A stretch of DNA of 64,000 nt. Source: Desulfovibrio oxyclinae DSM 11498 (lineage in GTDB: Bacteria; Desulfobacterota; Desulfovibrionia; Desulfovibrionales; Desulfovibrionaceae). Every line of letters starts with the position of its first letter. The stretch's first letter is position 1. The DNA is taken from assembly GCF_000375485.1 (NCBI RefSeq), contig NZ_AQXE01000008.1, positions 39,756 through 103,755 of the forward strand, written 5' to 3'. Of this stretch, positions 50,396-61,913 are shown piece after piece. The translations under genes and the position numbers were made by a program. The notes beneath the pieces were generated by a model, which worked only from the letters and a program-made list of their open reading frames with translations, was not told the origin of the DNA and made no database searches.

Positions 50396-51817
50396 CTAAA
50401 GAAGTCGCTTGGCGATTTCCTGAGCGGCACGTCTGCCAGCGCCCATGGCGGAAATAACCGTGGCCGCACCGGTGACGATGTCGCCGCCTGCAAAGACGTT
50501 CTCCATGGAAGTCTCACCGGTTTCTGGGTCGGCTGCGATGTAGCCCCACTTGTTGAGCTCCAGATCGGGAGTGGCCTCCAGCAGGATCGGGTTGGGACGG
50601 GTGCCGACCGCAACCACTGCCATGTCGCAGGGAATCTCCTCGGTTTCGCCTTCGATGCACACGGGGCTGCGGCGGCCGGAATCGTCCGGTTCGCCAAGGC
50701 ACATCTTCTGGACGGTCATGGTTTCCAGCCGCCCGGATTCGCCGGGGTTGAAGGCGAGCGGTCCGCAAAGCGCGCGAATTTCGATGCCTTCCTCAATGGC
50801 ATGATGCAGCTCTTCGAGGCGTGCCGGCATCTCGTCCTGCGTGCGGCGGTACACGATGGAGACGCGCTCGGCACCCATGCGTTTGGCGGTGCGTGCGGCA
50901 TCCATGGCCACGTTGCCGCCGCCGATGACCACCACGTCGTTCGCCTTGAAAGTCGGGGTGTCGTAATTGGGGAAGTCGTATGCACGGCCGAGGTTGACGC
51001 GTGTGAGATATTCGTTGGCGGAAAACACGCCCACGAGGTTGTCGCCCGGAATATTCAGGAAGCGGGGCAGACCGGCGCCGACGCCAATGAATATCGCGTC
51101 GTATCCTTCGTCCTGCAGATCCTGAATGGTTATGGTCTTTCCGCCGACCCAGTTGGTGCGGATTTCGACACCGAGGTCCTTGAGGGCGTTGACCTCGCGA
51201 CCCACGATGCTCTTGGGCAGGCGGAACTCGGGAATGCCGTAGATCAGCACGCCGCCGGGTTCGTGAAGCCCTTCGAAAAGAGTGACCTTGATGCCCTTGG
51301 AAGCGAGGTAGCCCGCCACGGTGAGCGAGGCCGGGCCTGCGCCGATGCAGGCGACTTGAAGGTCCTCGCGCACGAGGGCGCACTCATGGGTGCCGGTGAT
51401 TTCTTCGCAGGCGTCCGAGGCCATGAAGGCGTCGGCGATGTAACGCTCCAGACGACCGATGGCCACCGGTTCGTTCTTTTTGCCGAGGATGCACATGCCT
51501 TCGCACTGGCTCTCCTGCGGGCAGACGCGACCGCACACGGCGGGCAGCGAGTTGGTCTTGCGGATCACTTCGTAGGCACCGGAGACGTCTTTGTCGACGA
51601 GTTTGGCGATGAAGGATTTGATGTCGATTTCGACAGGACATCCCTTTTGGCAAAGCGGTTTTTTGCACTGAAGACACCGCTCGGCCTCTTCGACGGCCTG
51701 ATCCAGTGTGAAGCCCAGAGTCACCTCGGAGAAGTTTCGGACCCGTTCGTCCGCGGGCTGCTCGGGCATGGGAATGCGGGGCCCGATGTCTGCGGGCTTG
51801 CGGGGTTTATTTTCCAT
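50396..51817 (-). CDS. nfnB: NADPH-dependent glutamate synthase small-chain-like subunit (NfnB/NfnL, GltA homologue)
   Basis: 473 aa flavoprotein. The N-terminal [4Fe-4S] cysteines are CLQCKKPLCQKGCPVEI and CGRVCPQESQCEGMC. The FAD site is VACIGAGPASLTVAGYLA, and the NADPH-binding fold is DVVVIGGGNVAMDAARTAKRMGA. The C-terminal FAD segment is VFAGGDIVTGAATVISAMGAGRRAA. Paired with NfnA it bifurcates electrons among NADPH, NAD and ferredoxin; similarity to GltD alone could suggest glutamate synthase, but no large chain is present. The ATG at 51817 follows AAGGAG and overlaps nfnA by 11 bp. Confidence 0.92.
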   Translation of the reverse strand: MENKPRKPADIGPRIPMPEQPADERVRNFSEVTLGFTLDQAVEEAERCLQCKKPLCQKGCPVEIDIKSFIAKLVDKDVSGAYEVIRKTNSLPAVCGRVCPQESQCEGMCILGKKNEPVAIGRLERYIADAFMASDACEEITGTHECALVREDLQVACIGAGPASLTVAGYLASKGIKVTLFEGLHEPGGVLIYGIPEFRLPKSIVGREVNALKDLGVEIRTNWVGGKTITIQDLQDEGYDAIFIGVGAGLPRFLNIPGDNLVGVFSANEYLTRVNLGRAYDFPNYDTPTFKANDVVVIGGGNVAMDAARTAKRMGAERVSIVYRRTQDEMPARLEELHHAIEEGIEIRALCGPLAFNPGESGRLETMTVQKMCLGEPDDSGRRSPVCIEGETEEIPCDMAVVAVGTRPNPILLEATPDLELNKWGYIAADPETGETSMENVFAGGDIVTGAATVISAMGAGRRAAQEIAKRLL

Positions 51818-52655
51818 GGCAGGTACACTCCTTCTTGAATTTGCCCATGGATTCGTCTTCCTGCTCCTTGAACTGCCAGAGCCGGGCTTTGAGTTCGGAG
51901 AAATCCACTTTGTGTCCGTCGAATTCCGGGCCGTCCACGCAGGCGAACTTGGTCTTGCCGCCGACGCTGCAGCGACAGGCGCCGCACATGCCGATGCCGT
52001 CAACCATGATGGAGTTGAGGCTGACGGTGGTCTTGACGCCGAAAGGCTCCGTGACCTTGGCCACGGCTTCCATCATGGGAACGGGGCCGATGGCGACCAC
52101 TTCGGTCACGTTGCTGTCTCGCTCAAGGCGGTCCTTGAGCACTTCGGTGACAAAGCCCTTATGGCCCACGCTGCCGTCATCGGTGGCGACCATGACTTCA
52201 GGACAGAACCCGTTGAGTTCGCAGCGAAAGAGCAGTAGGTTCTCGGTTCTTGCGCCGATGAGGGCGACCACGTGGTTTCCGGCTTCCCAGTGTCCTTTAG
52301 CGATGTGATGCATGGCCGCAATGCCGGTGCCGCCGCCGACACAGATGACCGTGCCCTGCTTTTCAATGTGCGTGGCCTTGCCCAGCGGGCCGCAGACGTC
52401 GAGAATGTCGTCCCCTTCCTGCAGCATGTTGAGCTGTGCGGTGGACTTGCCGACCACGAGAAATACGATGGTTATGGTTCCTGCTTCGCGGTCCTTGTCC
52501 GCAATGGTCAGGGGGATGCGTTCGCCGTTTTCGTCAATGCGGATGATGACGAAATTGCCCGGCATCGCCTTTTTGGCGATCTGGGGCGCGTCTATGACGA
52601 AAAGCGACGTCTGACCGGGGATGAGTTCTTCCTTCTTGAGAATCTTGAATCCCAT
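51807..52655 (-). CDS. nfnA: Ferredoxin-NADP reductase-type subunit (NfnA/NfnS)
   Basis: 282 aa. FAD/NAD-binding ferredoxin-reductase fold (GNFVIIRIDENGERIPLTIADKD, then VICVGGGTGIAAMHHIA). A C-terminal [2Fe-2S] ligand set is GIGMCGACRCSVGGKTKFACVDGPEFDGHKVDF, as in PyrK/NfnA proteins. It is the small subunit of the NADH-dependent reduced ferredoxin:NADP oxidoreductase, also described as sulfide dehydrogenase subunit. First gene of the nfnAB pair. The acidic C-terminal tail ends CTCHGK. Confidence 0.92.
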   Translation of the reverse strand: MGFKILKKEELIPGQTSLFVIDAPQIAKKAMPGNFVIIRIDENGERIPLTIADKDREAGTITIVFLVVGKSTAQLNMLQEGDDILDVCGPLGKATHIEKQGTVICVGGGTGIAAMHHIAKGHWEAGNHVVALIGARTENLLLFRCELNGFCPEVMVATDDGSVGHKGFVTEVLKDRLERDSNVTEVVAIGPVPMMEAVAKVTEPFGVKTTVSLNSIMVDGIGMCGACRCSVGGKTKFACVDGPEFDGHKVDFSELKARLWQFKEQEDESMGKFKKECTCHGK

Positions 52656-52739
52656 GAATACCCGCCTTTATGTGTGGATTTATCGTTTCGCCGACCTGGA
52701 GCCGACGAGAGTGGTGCACGGTACAACCTCGGTGGTGAC

Positions 52740-52921
52740 TTGTCAAAAAACATGGATTTGTTTATGGTCGATTCACACGCTTCCGTTTTCGCCAAGGATC
52801 GGCGGGGACGGGTCTCGGATCCCTCTGGAGTGAGCGCGGCGCAGTGCCGCAGGGATGCCCGGACCGAAGAACGAGGGTTTCCCCTGTTTCGGGGAAGGCT
52901 TCGACTGGTTACGAGGGCACC
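52740..52921 (+). promoter_or_regulatory. Promoter and long structured leader of the 52922 gene
   Basis: TTGTCA (52740-52745), 17 bp, TATGGT (52763-52768). The expected leader is about 145 nt and contains hairpins GCGGC-GCAGT-GCCGC (about 52838) and TTCCCC-TGTTTC-GGGGAA (about 52880). I do not recognise a riboswitch class. The upstream part 52656-52739 is nfnA promoter territory. Confidence 0.45.
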
Positions 52922-53323
52922 ATGCGCATCGACTCCGATCCTCATAATCTCTACCGTGAAATAGACGGCATACGCGGTCCGGAACGTCAGTCCCGGCCGG
53001 AAGCCGTGGTGCGCACCCGCAAGGCCGGTCTGTCCTTCGGAGGCTTTGGGCTTTCCTACGAGTCCGAAGAGATAAGCGTCGATGCCGAATACTCCCCGCA
53101 ATCGCGTGAAGCCAGGCGCCTTGAACGAGCCTTCGAGACCGAAACCGCGGTGCGCGACCTTGCCGCAGAGGTCACCTCCCGCGCCGTGGACTCCCGCGTG
53201 AACTGGGCCGATTCGCTGCCCGGCACCGAAAGTCTGCCCGTGCGTCAGGCCCGCAGCGCATACCACCGCGCCATGCAGCCGGAAAGTCCGCTGCCCGGTG
53301 CCTCCTTCTCCGCCATCGCTTAA
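52922..53323 (+). CDS. Hypothetical protein, 133 aa, hydrophilic
   Basis: It starts [19 protein letters not shown] and continues [20 protein letters not shown], then a long charged helix region ([25 protein letters not shown]) and a flexible end. It has no membrane or signal segment and no known domain. GAGGG is 5-9 bases before the ATG. The start could extend in frame to 52844, but that part is part of the leader hairpins. It is isolated between nfnA (divergent) and the copper ATPase gene. Function unknown. Confidence 0.68.
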   Translation: MRIDSDPHNLYREIDGIRGPERQSRPEAVVRTRKAGLSFGGFGLSYESEEISVDAEYSPQSREARRLERAFETETAVRDLAAEVTSRAVDSRVNWADSLPGTESLPVRQARSAYHRAMQPESPLPGASFSAIA

Positions 53324-53444
53324 CAGCAAGCATGGCGTCTTCGCTGACATCATTTACCGCTTGTGGTATTTCATCGGAAGGTTGATTTTACATTCGACCC
53401 GTGTTGCAATGGATTTTCATTATCAACAAAACAGGCCGGTGTTC

Positions 53445-55928
<2,484 letters not shown>

Positions 55929-55952
55929 AAGAAATCAACAGGAGGAATATCC

Positions 55953-56153
55953 ATGGCACAGGTGAAAGTGAAAGGCATGAGTTGCGGGCACTGCACCGCA
56001 TCCGTGACGCAGGCACTGGAGGCGCTGGACGGCGTGACGAACGTGAACGTGACCCTTGAAACCGGCATTGCGCAGTACGACGAGGAAAAACCCGTCGATC
56101 CGCAGACGGTCAAGGACGCCATCACCAAGGTCGGGTTCGAAGTGGAAGAATAG
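55953..56153 (+). CDS. copZ: Copper chaperone, HMA domain
   Basis: 66 aa. MAQVKVKGMSCGHCTASVTQ has the metal-binding MxCxxC loop (GMSCGHC), followed by the beta-alpha-beta-beta-alpha-beta ferredoxin-like fold ending VKDAITKVGFEVEE. It delivers Cu(I) to the ATPase encoded upstream. AGGAGG lies 7 bases before the ATG, and the gene is 24 bp from the ATPase gene, so it is co-transcribed. Confidence 0.93.
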   Translation: MAQVKVKGMSCGHCTASVTQALEALDGVTNVNVTLETGIAQYDEEKPVDPQTVKDAITKVGFEVEE

Positions 56154-56189
56154 AACGCGCCGGGCCGCCGGTGCGGCCCGGACGCTTTC

Positions 56190-56384
56190 CTAGGCTCCGT
56201 TGACCACGAGTCGCCATCCCTCGGCGGCTTGTTTCGTCTTTTTGCGCTGAAGGGCGGGACCGTAGGGCGGAACGCTTCGCTTCGCGGCCACGAGGCAGTC
56301 GCTACACGCGGGACCGTCTATGGTCTGCATGGCGAAGTCGTGGGACGGAATCTTCTGTCTGCATACGCAGCAGTGTTTGCTCAT
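56190..56384 (-). CDS. Small zinc-ribbon-like protein, 64 aa
   Basis: MSKHCCVCRQKIPSHDFAMQ start; two pairs CCVC and CSDC (about residues 5-8 and 28-31) are spaced as in a treble-clef or zinc ribbon. The basic tail QRKKTKQAAEGWR follows. CAGGAG lies 8 bases before the ATG. It is convergent with the copper chaperone gene. Role unknown; metal binding is inferred from the cysteine pairs only. Confidence 0.72.
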   Translation of the reverse strand: MSKHCCVCRQKIPSHDFAMQTIDGPACSDCLVAAKRSVPPYGPALQRKKTKQAAEGWRLVVNGA

Positions 56385-56529
56385 GATGGTACTCCTGAAA
56401 TGACGGTGACGGGACGGATTTGCCGTTTCAGGAGATAATGCAGACGACATTCCAACCGGCGCGGTTTTGCGCCTCAAATTTTCCCGTGTTCGGGCCGGAG
56501 CAATCATTCCGGCAGGATGGCACGAAAAA

Positions 56530-56558
56530 GCCCGGCTACCGCATTGGCGGAGCCGGGC
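56530..56558 (-). terminator. Terminator of hslVU
   Basis: GCCCGGCT (56530-56537) pairs with AGCCGGGC (56551-56558). On the minus strand it is followed by TTTTTCG. It lies about 25 bp past the hslU stop. Confidence 0.8.
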
Positions 56559-56583
56559 ATTTGTTTCCGGGCAGGGAGAAGGG

Positions 56584-57948
56584 CTAGAGGATGAAGCGCG
56601 AAAGGTCGCGGTCTTCCACCACGTCGCCGAGATTCTCCTGAACGTAGCTGCGGTCTATCTGTACGGTCTGGCCGCTGCGCTCCGGGGCATGGAAGGAAAG
56701 GTCCGCGAGGATTTTCTCCATGAGCGTGTAGAGTCGGCGTGCGCCGATGTTCTCGGTCTCCTCATTGACCCGCTGGGCCATTTCAGAGAGTTCTTCCAGC
56801 GCTTCACGGGTGTAATCCACGTTGATGCCTTCGGTCTGGAGCAAAGCCTTGTACTGGACGGTAAGCGCGTTCTTGGGCTCGGTGAGGATGCGGTAGAATT
56901 CCTCCTTGCCAAGTGCCTGCAGCTCCTCGCGAAGCGGGAAGCGGCCCTGAAGCTCCGGGATGAGGTCCGAGGGCTTGGAGTAGTGGAAAGCGCCGGCGGC
57001 GATGAACAGGATATGGTCGGTGCGCACCATGCCGTGCTTGGTGTTGACCACGCAGCCTTCGACGATGGGCAGCAGGTCGCGCTGTACACCCTCGCGGGAG
57101 ACGTCCGCGCCGCCCTGCTGGTCCTGACGCGCGGCCACCTTGTCCAGCTCGTCAATGAAGATGATGCCGCCCTGTTCCACGCGTTCGCGGGCGATGTCGG
57201 AGACCTTGTCCATGTCGATGAGCTTTTCGGCTTCCTCGTCGATGAGGGCCTCGTAGGCATCACGCACGCGCATCTTGCGGGCCTTCTTCTGGTTGGGGAA
57301 CATGCGGCCGAGCATGTCCTGCATCTGCATGCCCATGTCTTCCATGCCGGGCATTCCCACCATGCCCATCTGCGGCGCCTGGGAGGTGATTTCCACCTCG
57401 ATCTCGCGCTCGTCGAGCACGCCACGGCGGAACATGTCGCGGAATTTTTCGCGGGTTTCCGTGTCGCGGGGTTTGGGCGGCTCCTGATCCGGCGTGCTGA
57501 GCTGGAAGAAGTTCTTTTCGGTCTTGGGCACGGAGCCGGGCAACAGCAGGTCCAGAATGCGCTCCTCGGCGTTCTTTTCCGCGCGCTGACGCACCCGCTC
57601 GGTCTCTTCCTGCCGGACCATGTTCACGGCGATTTCGGTGAGGTCGCGGATCATGGATTCCACGTCGCGGCCGACGTAGCCAACCTCGGTGAACTTGGTG
57701 GCCTCGACCTTGAGGAAGGGGCATTTCGCCAGACGGGCGAGGCGACGGGCGATCTCGGTCTTGCCCACGCCGGTGGGGCCCATCATGATGATGTTCTTGG
57801 GCGCGATCTCCTCGCGCAGTTCCGGATCGAGTTGCTGCCTGCGCCAGCGGTTGCGCATGGCCACGGCGACCATCCTCTTGGCCGCGTCCTGCCCGATGAT
57901 GTATTTGTCCAGTTCGGTGACTATTTCGCGGGGCGTGAGGTTGCTCAT
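56584..57948 (-). CDS. hslU: ATP-dependent protease ATPase subunit HslU
   Basis: 454 aa AAA+ unfoldase. [20 protein letters not shown] start, Walker [17 protein letters not shown], pore loop and sensor [17 protein letters not shown], Walker [14 protein letters not shown], and the I-domain in the middle (about 110-245, Met-rich [15 protein letters not shown]). The C-terminus [13 protein letters not shown] inserts into HslV. The HslVU complex degrades misfolded and regulatory proteins in the cytoplasm. The gene follows hslV with no gap. Confidence 0.97.
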   Translation of the reverse strand: MSNLTPREIVTELDKYIIGQDAAKRMVAVAMRNRWRRQQLDPELREEIAPKNIIMMGPTGVGKTEIARRLARLAKCPFLKVEATKFTEVGYVGRDVESMIRDLTEIAVNMVRQEETERVRQRAEKNAEERILDLLLPGSVPKTEKNFFQLSTPDQEPPKPRDTETREKFRDMFRRGVLDEREIEVEITSQAPQMGMVGMPGMEDMGMQMQDMLGRMFPNQKKARKMRVRDAYEALIDEEAEKLIDMDKVSDIARERVEQGGIIFIDELDKVAARQDQQGGADVSREGVQRDLLPIVEGCVVNTKHGMVRTDHILFIAAGAFHYSKPSDLIPELQGRFPLREELQALGKEEFYRILTEPKNALTVQYKALLQTEGINVDYTREALEELSEMAQRVNEETENIGARRLYTLMEKILADLSFHAPERSGQTVQIDRSYVQENLGDVVEDRDLSRFIL

Positions 57949-58488
57949 CTATTTTTCCTGTGTCTCGATGGTGATGTTTTCGTTGGTGTACACGCAGACC
58001 GAGGCCGCGATTTTCATGGCCTTTTCGGCGATGTCGCGGGCGCACAGGTCAGTGTTGTCCTTGAGGGCGCGACCGGCGGAGAGGGCGTATGCGCCTCCGG
58101 AGCCGATGGCCGCGATGCCTTCGTCCGGCTCGATGACGTCGCCATTGCCCGAAATGATCAGGATGTGCTCCGCGTCGGCAGCGAGCAGCATGGCTTCGAG
58201 CTTGCGCAGGTACTTGTCGGTGCGCCAGTCCTTGGCGAGTTCCACGGCGGCGCGGGTCAGGTTGCCGGAAAAGGTCTCCAGCTTCTGTTCGAAACGTTCG
58301 CACAGGGTGAAGGCGTCGGCGGTGGCGCCGGCAAAGCCCACGGAGACCTTGTCCTTGTAAAGCTTGCGCACCTTGCGGGCACCGTGCTTCATGCAGATAG
58401 CCTGTCCGAAGGTGACCTGTCCGTCCCCTGCGACGGCGGTTCCGTTGTCGTCCTTGACCGCAATGATGGTGGTTCCTTTGAGTTCCAT
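57949..58488 (-). CDS. hslV: ATP-dependent protease peptidase subunit HslV
   Basis: 179 aa, proteasome-beta-like. [28 protein letters not shown]: the active-site Thr should be freed from a short propeptide (MELKG or MELKGT) rather than follow the initiator Met directly as in E. coli. [20 protein letters not shown] and [19 protein letters not shown] complete the site. It forms the proteolytic chamber for HslU, whose gene starts one base after its stop codon. AGGATAC acts as RBS. Confidence 0.96.
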   Translation of the reverse strand: MELKGTTIIAVKDDNGTAVAGDGQVTFGQAICMKHGARKVRKLYKDKVSVGFAGATADAFTLCERFEQKLETFSGNLTRAAVELAKDWRTDKYLRKLEAMLLAADAEHILIISGNGDVIEPDEGIAAIGSGGAYALSAGRALKDNTDLCARDIAEKAMKIAASVCVYTNENITIETQEK

Positions 58489-58506
58489 TGTATCCTCGTT
58501 GAGTGT

Positions 58507-59055
58507 CTAGCTGAGTGTGTCGCGTGCCGCGTCGAGCCATGTTTTGTATGATGCTTCGCCGCGCAGGACCATGAAAGCCTCGCAAACCAGCCCCTGTCGG
58601 AGGCCGTCGGCGAGGCGGGAAAGAGCGATTTGGGCGGCGCGGTCCGGCGGAAAGCCGTAAACGCCGCAGGATATGGCTGGGAAGGCCACGGTTTTGATGC
58701 CGTGTTCAGTCGCTTTGCGAAGGCTGTTGTCGTATGCGTCGGCCAGTAGTTGCGGTTCGTTTTCGGAACCGCCGCGCCAGATGGGACCAACGGTGTGAAT
58801 GATGTATTTGGCCGGAAGCGAGAAACCGGGGGTTACCACGGCCTGTCCGGTGGGCAGTTCGCCGATTTCCTCGATGATTTCCCGGCAGGCGCGCTGGAGC
58901 CGCTGATGGCCTGCGGCCCGGTGGATGGCCCCGTCCACGCCGCCACCGCCCGCGAGGCGGGAGTTGGCAGCGTTGACCACGGCATCGGTTTCCATTTGGG
59001 TCAGGTCGCCCTGAACGATATGAAGGGTGGCGTTGCCGAAGGTCCATTGGGTCAT
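58507..59055 (-). CDS. Macrodomain protein (ADP-ribose-binding)
   Basis: 182 aa. VQGDLTQMETDAVVNAANSRLAGGGGVDGAIHRAAG holds the ADP-ribose site. GQAVVTPGFSLPAKYIIHTVGPIW and VAFPAISCGVYGFPPDRAAQIAL complete the MacroD-like pattern of O-acetyl-ADP-ribose deacetylase/ADP-ribosyl hydrolase. It starts with the ATG at 59055; the longer frame to 59556 runs antisense through the barrel protein gene. It sits just upstream of hslV, 18 bp apart, so possibly one transcript. Confidence 0.92.
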   Translation of the reverse strand: MTQWTFGNATLHIVQGDLTQMETDAVVNAANSRLAGGGGVDGAIHRAAGHQRLQRACREIIEEIGELPTGQAVVTPGFSLPAKYIIHTVGPIWRGGSENEPQLLADAYDNSLRKATEHGIKTVAFPAISCGVYGFPPDRAAQIALSRLADGLRQGLVCEAFMVLRGEASYKTWLDAARDTLS

Positions 59056-59108
59056 GATTCGATTTACATAAGACCTCGGACGCGCTTGGCAAGGGGGGAG
59101 CGTCGGAT

Positions 59109-60068
59109 TCAGTAGGTCCAGTTCAGGCCGATGTATCCGCCGCCGGAGCTGGCGATATCGGTCGTGGAGCGGCGGCTGCCGGTGCTGCCGTAGACAGCGT
59201 ACTGGCGATTGAAGTGGTACTCCGGGCCGAGGATCATGTGGAACCCGCCGTCGAGGTCCAGATCGAGATAGGCGGCAAGCTTGGAGCGTCTGATGCCCAC
59301 GTAGCCATTGGGGACGAAGTCGCTGTGGGGTGAGAGCCGGTAGGTACGGTCCATGGCGGAGTAGGCGAAGCGCAGGGCGTATCGGTCCTTGGTGCTTTCC
59401 TTCTCTTCCACGAGTCCGAGCGCGATCAACGCCTGTCTCACGTGTTTTTGCGAAACGTGTACGGCAACACCGAGTTCGCCGTCGGCGAAGAGGTCCTGAT
59501 TCAGGGGATTCAAAGCGGTCAGCCGCATGAGGCCGCCGATCATCCAGCCTTCCCATACATCATAGGCCAACTCGCCGCTGAAACCCGCGCCAAGTGCGCC
59601 GGGGAAGATTTCTTCGAAGGCCGCAGTCGCTTCGGCGTTGACCCAGTAATGCCAGCGGTCGTTGTAGCTGCCCTTGAGCACTCTCGCCTGAAGCGTCACG
59701 TCGTGCAGGGAGTTCCATGGGTTGGAGCTGCCGCCGTCGGGGCCCATGGAGGTGCCGGAACTCCAGTCATACGAAGAATATCCGTAGGCCAGCGAGAAGA
59801 TGGAGTAATGCAGGTTGACGTCGGTGCGCAGGGCTCTCACGTCCCCGCCCGAGCCGGAAAGCTCGGATGACGGGATAAGGGAAAAGGCGGTGCCTATGGA
59901 GAGTTCCTTCTCATTCTCACCTTCCAGAGAGTCGAGCGTCAGGCTCGGCTGGTCCACAATGCCGATTTCCTGCGCCGTCGCCGGGACCGCGCACAGCAGG
60001 ACGCAGACCACGAGGGTCAGAAGGAGCGGCCCGCAATATGACGGCGTCACGAATTTAGGAACTAGCAT
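59109..60068 (-). CDS. Putative outer-membrane beta-barrel protein
   Basis: 319 aa. The signal peptide is YCGPLLLTLVVCVLLCAVPATA, with the mature part beginning QEIGIVDQPSL. The rest alternates hydrophobic and polar residues with many aromatic/Gly pairs (FSLAYGYSSYDW, MILGPEYHFNRQYAVYGS) and ends GGYIGLNWTY, an aromatic C-terminus as barrels need. It has no cysteines in the mature part. I recognise no specific porin or transport family. It is 11 bp from the ClC stop, so it belongs to the ribF-clc transcription direction. Confidence 0.65.
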   Translation of the reverse strand: MLVPKFVTPSYCGPLLLTLVVCVLLCAVPATAQEIGIVDQPSLTLDSLEGENEKELSIGTAFSLIPSSELSGSGGDVRALRTDVNLHYSIFSLAYGYSSYDWSSGTSMGPDGGSSNPWNSLHDVTLQARVLKGSYNDRWHYWVNAEATAAFEEIFPGALGAGFSGELAYDVWEGWMIGGLMRLTALNPLNQDLFADGELGVAVHVSQKHVRQALIALGLVEEKESTKDRYALRFAYSAMDRTYRLSPHSDFVPNGYVGIRRSKLAAYLDLDLDGGFHMILGPEYHFNRQYAVYGSTGSRRSTTDIASSGGGYIGLNWTY

Positions 60069-60079
60069 CGCGATCCCTC

Positions 60080-61909
60080 TTAGGCCGGGTGCTTCTCCTC
60101 TTCCGGGCGAAGCTCCTTGATGGCCTTGGCGTAGGCGTTGAAGACGTCTTCTCGATTGATGAGCCCGATGATCTCGTCCTCGGAGTCTTCCTTGAGCACG
60201 GGAATCTGGCCGTAGTCGGTGTCCACGAAGCGCAGCAGGGCTTGATACAGGTCGTAGTCCGCGCGCACGTAAGCGGGCCGGGTTGCCAGATCACGCACCA
60301 CCACTAGCTCGAACAGGTCTTCCTCGAACATCCAGTTGCGCACGTTGTGAATCGAGAGCATGCCGGTGAACTTGCCCTCGTCGTTTCGTACCGGGAAAAA
60401 GAGCTGGTTGGTGTTGGCGATGATGTCCGTCAGCGCCTTGAGCGTAGTGGCTTCCTCAAGGATGGTCACTCGCTCGGGGCGGAAGAAGTCCTTGACCTTG
60501 AGCTGTTCCAGCACGTTGATGGTGGTGTCGCCGAGGTGCGCCGGCGAGTCGAACTTGTTCTCCACCTGGTGCTCGTAGAGCGAGTAGGTGCGGCCAAGCA
60601 CGATGCACAGCGCGGACGCGAGCATGAGCGGAGCGAGCAGTCCGTAACCCTGTGTCAGCTCGGTGACCATGATCAGCGGCCCGATGGGCGCATTGGCCAC
60701 CCCCGCAAAGAACGCCGCCATGCCCACGAGGATGTAGGCCCCCGGCTGGGTCACGATCTGCGGGAAGAGCTGGTTGCCGATCTTGCCGACCAGACCGCCG
60801 GACATGCCGCCCACGAACAGCGCGGGCGCGAACATGCCGCCGGACATGCCGGAACCGATGGTCAGGGAGGTGGCGAAGGTCTTGCCGATGATGATGGCGC
60901 ACATGGCCATCAGCGGCATCTGGCCGAGGATGGCCAGTTCCAGCCAGCCGTAGCCGCCGGAGAGCACTTCGGGGTATGCCCAGCCGAGCAGGCCCATGGC
61001 CAGCCCGCCGAGGCCCGTGGCCCACATGAGGCCCATCTTGTCCGTAAGGGGCAGGAAAATTTTGTATTTGATGGTGTAGAAAGTCTTCACGTACAGCCAG
61101 CCGGACCCGGCGCAGACGAAAGCGAGAATGGTGTAGAAGATGAGTTCGCGCGGGTCGCTGAATTCGAAGCGCGGGATGCCGAAAATGGGTTCGGTCCCGT
61201 AGAAGAACGTGAAGATGGAATAGGCCACGACGGAACTCATGACCGAAGGCAGGATGGCCTCGGCCTCGAAGTCCTCGCGGTAGATGACCTCGATGGCGGT
61301 GAGTGCGCCGCCAAGCGGGGCGCGGAAGACGGCTCCGAGGCCGCCCGCGGCGCCGGCCAGCAGAAGCAGGCGGCGTTCCTTGGCGGAAAAGTGAAGCCGC
61401 TCCGAAATCCAGCAACCGATGCCCGCGCCGATCTGTGTGATGGGCCCTTCCCGGCCCGCGCTGCCGCCGGACGCGATGGTCAGGATCGAGGTGAACCCTT
61501 TGATGATGGGCACGAGCGGGCGAATGAAGCCGCCCTTGTTGTGAAATGCGTTGATAGTCGCGTCGGTTCCGTCGGTGCCTCCGGTAACGGTATCCGGAAT
61601 GAACCGGCTCACCAGCCAGCCCGTGAGCAGCCCCGTCGCGGTGGTGGCGATGGGGATGACCCAGCCGCGAATTTCTTCCGCGTGGGCATGGAAGAGCTGT
61701 TCGCCCGCAGGGTGCGGGGAGATGATTCCGGCCAGTTTGGCCTGAATAAGAAATTTACCCAGTTCGATGGCACCGAAGAACAGCACCGCCACCAGGCCGG
61801 AAAACACGCCCACGACACAGCCCATGACGAGCCAGCGGAACGAGGCTATGTGTCTGTACGCTTTGACGAAATCTCGCCAGTAATCAAAGATGAAGGAGAG
61901 GGCTTTCAT
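60080..61909 (-). CDS. ClC-family chloride channel/antiporter with CBS pair
   Basis: 609 aa. The membrane part has the ClC signatures GGTDGTDATINAF in the region of the GSGIP motif, GSAGREGPITQIGAGIGCWI (gating Glu) and GSGMSGGMFAPALFVGGM. About ten helices are visible. The C-terminal cytosolic part (about 470-600) holds two CBS modules (VTILEEATTLKALTDIIANTN, YVRADYDLYQALLRFVDTDYGQIPVL). It conducts or exchanges chloride or a related anion; transport mode cannot be told from this. It begins 4 bp after ribF. Confidence 0.93.
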   Translation of the reverse strand: MKALSFIFDYWRDFVKAYRHIASFRWLVMGCVVGVFSGLVAVLFFGAIELGKFLIQAKLAGIISPHPAGEQLFHAHAEEIRGWVIPIATTATGLLTGWLVSRFIPDTVTGGTDGTDATINAFHNKGGFIRPLVPIIKGFTSILTIASGGSAGREGPITQIGAGIGCWISERLHFSAKERRLLLLAGAAGGLGAVFRAPLGGALTAIEVIYREDFEAEAILPSVMSSVVAYSIFTFFYGTEPIFGIPRFEFSDPRELIFYTILAFVCAGSGWLYVKTFYTIKYKIFLPLTDKMGLMWATGLGGLAMGLLGWAYPEVLSGGYGWLELAILGQMPLMAMCAIIIGKTFATSLTIGSGMSGGMFAPALFVGGMSGGLVGKIGNQLFPQIVTQPGAYILVGMAAFFAGVANAPIGPLIMVTELTQGYGLLAPLMLASALCIVLGRTYSLYEHQVENKFDSPAHLGDTTINVLEQLKVKDFFRPERVTILEEATTLKALTDIIANTNQLFFPVRNDEGKFTGMLSIHNVRNWMFEEDLFELVVVRDLATRPAYVRADYDLYQALLRFVDTDYGQIPVLKEDSEDEIIGLINREDVFNAYAKAIKELRPEEEKHPA

Positions 61910-61913
61910 GGCC

